The notes under the pieces: model-generated
What the model was told of the DNA's origin: nothing
What the model saw: only the letters and a program-made list of their open reading frames with translations
Databases searched by the model: none
Translations under genes and position numbers: made by a program
Assembly (NCBI RefSeq): GCF_007988865.1
Contig: NZ_BJUY01000012.1
Coordinates: forward strand, 1 to 49,987
Direction: 5' to 3'
Source: Alkalibacterium kapii
GTDB lineage: Bacteria > Bacillota > Bacilli > Lactobacillales > Carnobacteriaceae_A
DNA: 49,987 nt
Part shown: piece by piece, positions 47,738-49,987 of the stretch
Position numbering within the stretch: position 1 is the first letter of the stretch
How the letters are laid out: the number at the start of each line of letters is the position of its first letter

Positions 47738-47819
47738 CAGGATGCCTTTTTTACTAACCAAACGTGATGAGTCTGATAAGTCAGAAGAATGACGTTTGTT
47801 TAGTAGGTATGGCTTCCTG
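47738..47819 (+). promoter_or_regulatory. Long leader hairpin of pnp
   Basis: An 82-base interrupted hairpin: CAGGATGCC (47738-47746) with GGCTTCCTG (47811-47819), then ACTAACCAAACGT (47753-47765) with ACGTTTGTTTAGT (47792-47804), topped by TCTGA/TCAGA. It ends 7-8 bases before the ribosome site AAGGAGAG. In enteric bacteria a similar pnp leader is cut by RNase III and lets PNPase repress itself. Confidence 0.7.
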
Positions 47820-47839
47820 TGACATAAGGAGAGAAACGA

Positions 47840-49951
47840 ATGACTGAAAAAAAAGTTTTCACAACTGAAATTGGTGGACGTAAATTGACAGTTGAAATTG
47901 GCAAGATGGCAAAACAGGCAAACGGCGCTGTACTGGTCCGCTATGAAGATACAGCAGTTCTGACTGCTGCTGTTGCAAGTAAAAAAGCAAGTACCCTGCC
48001 ATTCTTCCCGTTGATGGTCAATTATGAAGAAAAAATGTATTCTGTAGGGAAAATCCCTGGAGGGTTCATTAAACGTGAAGGGAGACCTTCTGAAAATGCG
48101 ACATTGACGGCTCGTCTTATCGATAGACCGATCCGCCCGATGTTTGCTGAAGGATTTCGAAATGAAGTGCAGGTTATGAACACGGTATTGTCTGTTGATC
48201 CTGACAATTCTCCTGAAATGACAGCAATGTTTGGATCTTCCCTGGCTCTATGTGTATCTGATATACCTTTCAACGGGCCAATTGCAGGAGTGAATGTTGG
48301 ACGTATAGATGGTAAATTTATTATAAATCCAACTGAGGAAGAAATGAAAGAATCAGATATAGAGCTGACTGTTGCCGGAACTAAAGAAGCTATCAACATG
48401 GTTGAAAGTGGAGCAGATCAAGTTGCTGAAGAAGACATGCTTGAAGCTTTACTGTTTGGTCATGAAGCAATCAAAGATCTCGTTGCATTCCAGGAAGAAG
48501 TTATGAAAGCTGCTGGAAAAGAGAAAATGGATGTTACGTTACTTTTACCAGATCAAGAATTGAAAAACGAAATCGTCAGTCAGCATAATGATAAGATGAA
48601 AAAAGCAATTCAAACATTTGATAAGCAGGAACGTGCTGAAAGAACAGAAGAAGTTAAAAATGAAATCGTAGAATACTATGAAAGTGAATATATCGATGCA
48701 CCAGATTATGAATCGATCATCAAAGATGTAAAAACGATCATTGACGGAATGGAAAAAGACGAAGTACGTCGTTTGATCACTGAAGAGAATACTCGGCCAG
48801 ACGGACGTAAAGTGGATGAAATCAGATCACTCGATTCAGAAGTGACGCTTCTGCCTCGAGTTCACGGGTCAGGATTGTTTACGAGAGGACAGACTCAGGC
48901 ACTGTCTGTGGCAACACTTGGTCCGCTTAATGAACATCAGCACATCGACGGATTAAGCAGCGAAGACAGTAAACGATTCATGCATCACTATAATTTCCCT
49001 AATTACTCGGTCGGTGAAACTGGACCGGTAAGAGGTCCGGGGCGTCGTGAGATCGGTCACGGAGCACTGGGGGAACGTGCCTTGCTGCCAATCATTCCTA
49101 ATGAGGAAGACTTCCCATATACCATACGTCTGGTAGCAGAAGTATTGGAATCAAATGGTTCTTCATCTCAGGCAAGTATTTGTGCTGGGACCCTCGCTTT
49201 AATGGATGCAGGGGTGCCGATCAAAGCGCCGGTCGGTGGAATCGCTATGGGTCTGGTTATGGAAGATGACAACTATACTGTTCTAACAGACATTCAAGGA
49301 CTGGAAGATCACTTGGGAGACATGGACTTTAAAGTAGCGGGTACCCGTCAAGGGATCACTGCTTTGCAAATGGACATCAAGATCGAAGGAATCACAAAAG
49401 AAATTCTTGAAGAAGCTCTTGTTCAAGCTAAAAAAGCCAGACATGAAATTCTCGATAATCTGGAAGCGACGATCGATCAGCCGCGTGCTGAATTAAGCCA
49501 ATACGCACCTAAAATAGAATCGATCAAAATCAAGCCGGCTCAAATCAAAGTCGTTATCGGTAAAGGTGGAGAGACCATCAATAACATTATCGATGAAACA
49601 GGTGTTAAAATCGATATCGATGAAGAAGGCAATGTTTCTATCTATGGTCAGGATGCTGATGGTATCAAACGGGCAATTGAAATAATCGAAGAATTAACAG
49701 AAGAGGTCGAAGTAGGAAAAGTCTATACAGGAACCGTTAAACGTATTGAAAACTTTGGTGCTTTTGTTGAAATCATCAAGGGTACGGATGGGTTAGTACA
49801 TGTATCTGAATTATCTGATAAATACATCAAAAATGTTTCAGATGTTATCTCTCTCGGTGATAAAATCGATGTCAAAGTAACTGAGATCGACAACCGTGGA
49901 CGAGTTAACTTGTCACGTAAAGCTGTTTTGAAAGAAAAAGAAGAGCAGTAA
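47840..49951 (+). CDS. pnp: Polynucleotide phosphorylase
   Basis: 703-aa 3'-5' phosphorolytic exoribonuclease. Two RNase PH domains are joined by a helical domain; the second holds [26 protein letters not shown] domain ([15 protein letters not shown]) begins near 570 and an S1 domain ([20 protein letters not shown]) near 630. Length and motifs indicate a complete, active enzyme. AAGGAGAG precedes the ATG. Together with rnjA in this window it covers both directions of RNA decay. The gene ends 36 bases before the window edge. Confidence 0.97.
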   Translation: MTEKKVFTTEIGGRKLTVEIGKMAKQANGAVLVRYEDTAVLTAAVASKKASTLPFFPLMVNYEEKMYSVGKIPGGFIKREGRPSENATLTARLIDRPIRPMFAEGFRNEVQVMNTVLSVDPDNSPEMTAMFGSSLALCVSDIPFNGPIAGVNVGRIDGKFIINPTEEEMKESDIELTVAGTKEAINMVESGADQVAEEDMLEALLFGHEAIKDLVAFQEEVMKAAGKEKMDVTLLLPDQELKNEIVSQHNDKMKKAIQTFDKQERAERTEEVKNEIVEYYESEYIDAPDYESIIKDVKTIIDGMEKDEVRRLITEENTRPDGRKVDEIRSLDSEVTLLPRVHGSGLFTRGQTQALSVATLGPLNEHQHIDGLSSEDSKRFMHHYNFPNYSVGETGPVRGPGRREIGHGALGERALLPIIPNEEDFPYTIRLVAEVLESNGSSSQASICAGTLALMDAGVPIKAPVGGIAMGLVMEDDNYTVLTDIQGLEDHLGDMDFKVAGTRQGITALQMDIKIEGITKEILEEALVQAKKARHEILDNLEATIDQPRAELSQYAPKIESIKIKPAQIKVVIGKGGETINNIIDETGVKIDIDEEGNVSIYGQDADGIKRAIEIIEELTEEVEVGKVYTGTVKRIENFGAFVEIIKGTDGLVHVSELSDKYIKNVSDVISLGDKIDVKVTEIDNRGRVNLSRKAVLKEKEEQ

Positions 49952-49987
49952 AATAAAGATATAAAAAAGCATGTCTCACTTATTGAA

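Noticed and set aside
48022-48399. Minus-strand frame of 125 codons inside pnp
   Set aside because: Antisense shadow of conserved RNase PH coding sequence.

Overview
The window is an ordinary chromosomal segment of a low-GC Gram-positive bacterium, most likely a lactic acid bacterium (Lactobacillales). Three features point there: a fused glutathione synthetase (GshF), a DUF1831-like gene in the tRNA-thiolation locus, and an Ala T-box leader. The exact family (Carnobacteriaceae-like is my guess) is inference. Gene order follows the Bacillus subtilis chromosome in blocks: 6S RNA-rarA-yrvO-mnmA-recD2-alaS-ireB-ruvX-DUF1292-mltG-udk-greA, then pdhABCD-suhB-typA, ylbG-rsmD-coaD-ylbL, comEA-comEC-holA-rpsT, uvrB and rpsO-pnp.

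Layout. 1-2310 is on the minus strand: a universal stress protein, a 6S RNA gene with its own promoter and terminator, and rarA. 2493-5932 is a two-gene unit of glutathione synthesis (gshF) and cysteine desulfurase (yrvO). An IS110-family element (about 5.95-7.55 kb, ends uncertain) lies between yrvO and the DUF1831-like gene plus mnmA; mnmA keeps its own promoter. recD2, a lipid kinase and a YitT-type membrane protein follow. An Ala T-box controls alaS, which is followed by ireB-ruvX-DUF1292, mltG, udk and greA. 21.0-23.5 kb holds the cell-envelope stress system liaFSR, convergent with RNase J1. 25.5-28.5 kb holds a HAD phosphatase, tRNA-Ala(GGC), an unannotated 48-aa gene and a duplicated DUF1576-type membrane protein. 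def and the complete pyruvate dehydrogenase operon follow, then an inositol-phosphatase family gene, typA, CoA and 16S rRNA modification genes, DNA-uptake genes, holA, rpsT, uvrB, rpsO and pnp. The window ends just after pnp.

Functionally this is core housekeeping: translation (alaS, tRNA-Ala, rpsT, rpsO, typA, def, rsmD, mnmA), RNA decay (rnjA, pnp), DNA repair and recombination (rarA, recD2, ruvX, uvrB, holA), central metabolism (pdh, coaD) and the envelope (liaFSR, mltG). Nothing visible is a defence island, prophage or CRISPR array. The least explained parts are noncoding: the about 200-nt leader upstream of the IS110 transposase (bridge-RNA candidate), a promoter-plus-terminator cassette before typA, an rpsO leader that can fold a pseudoknot, a long pnp leader hairpin, and a thrice-repeated octamer in the pdh promoter region. 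All calls come from reading sequence only; no database search or folding program was run.
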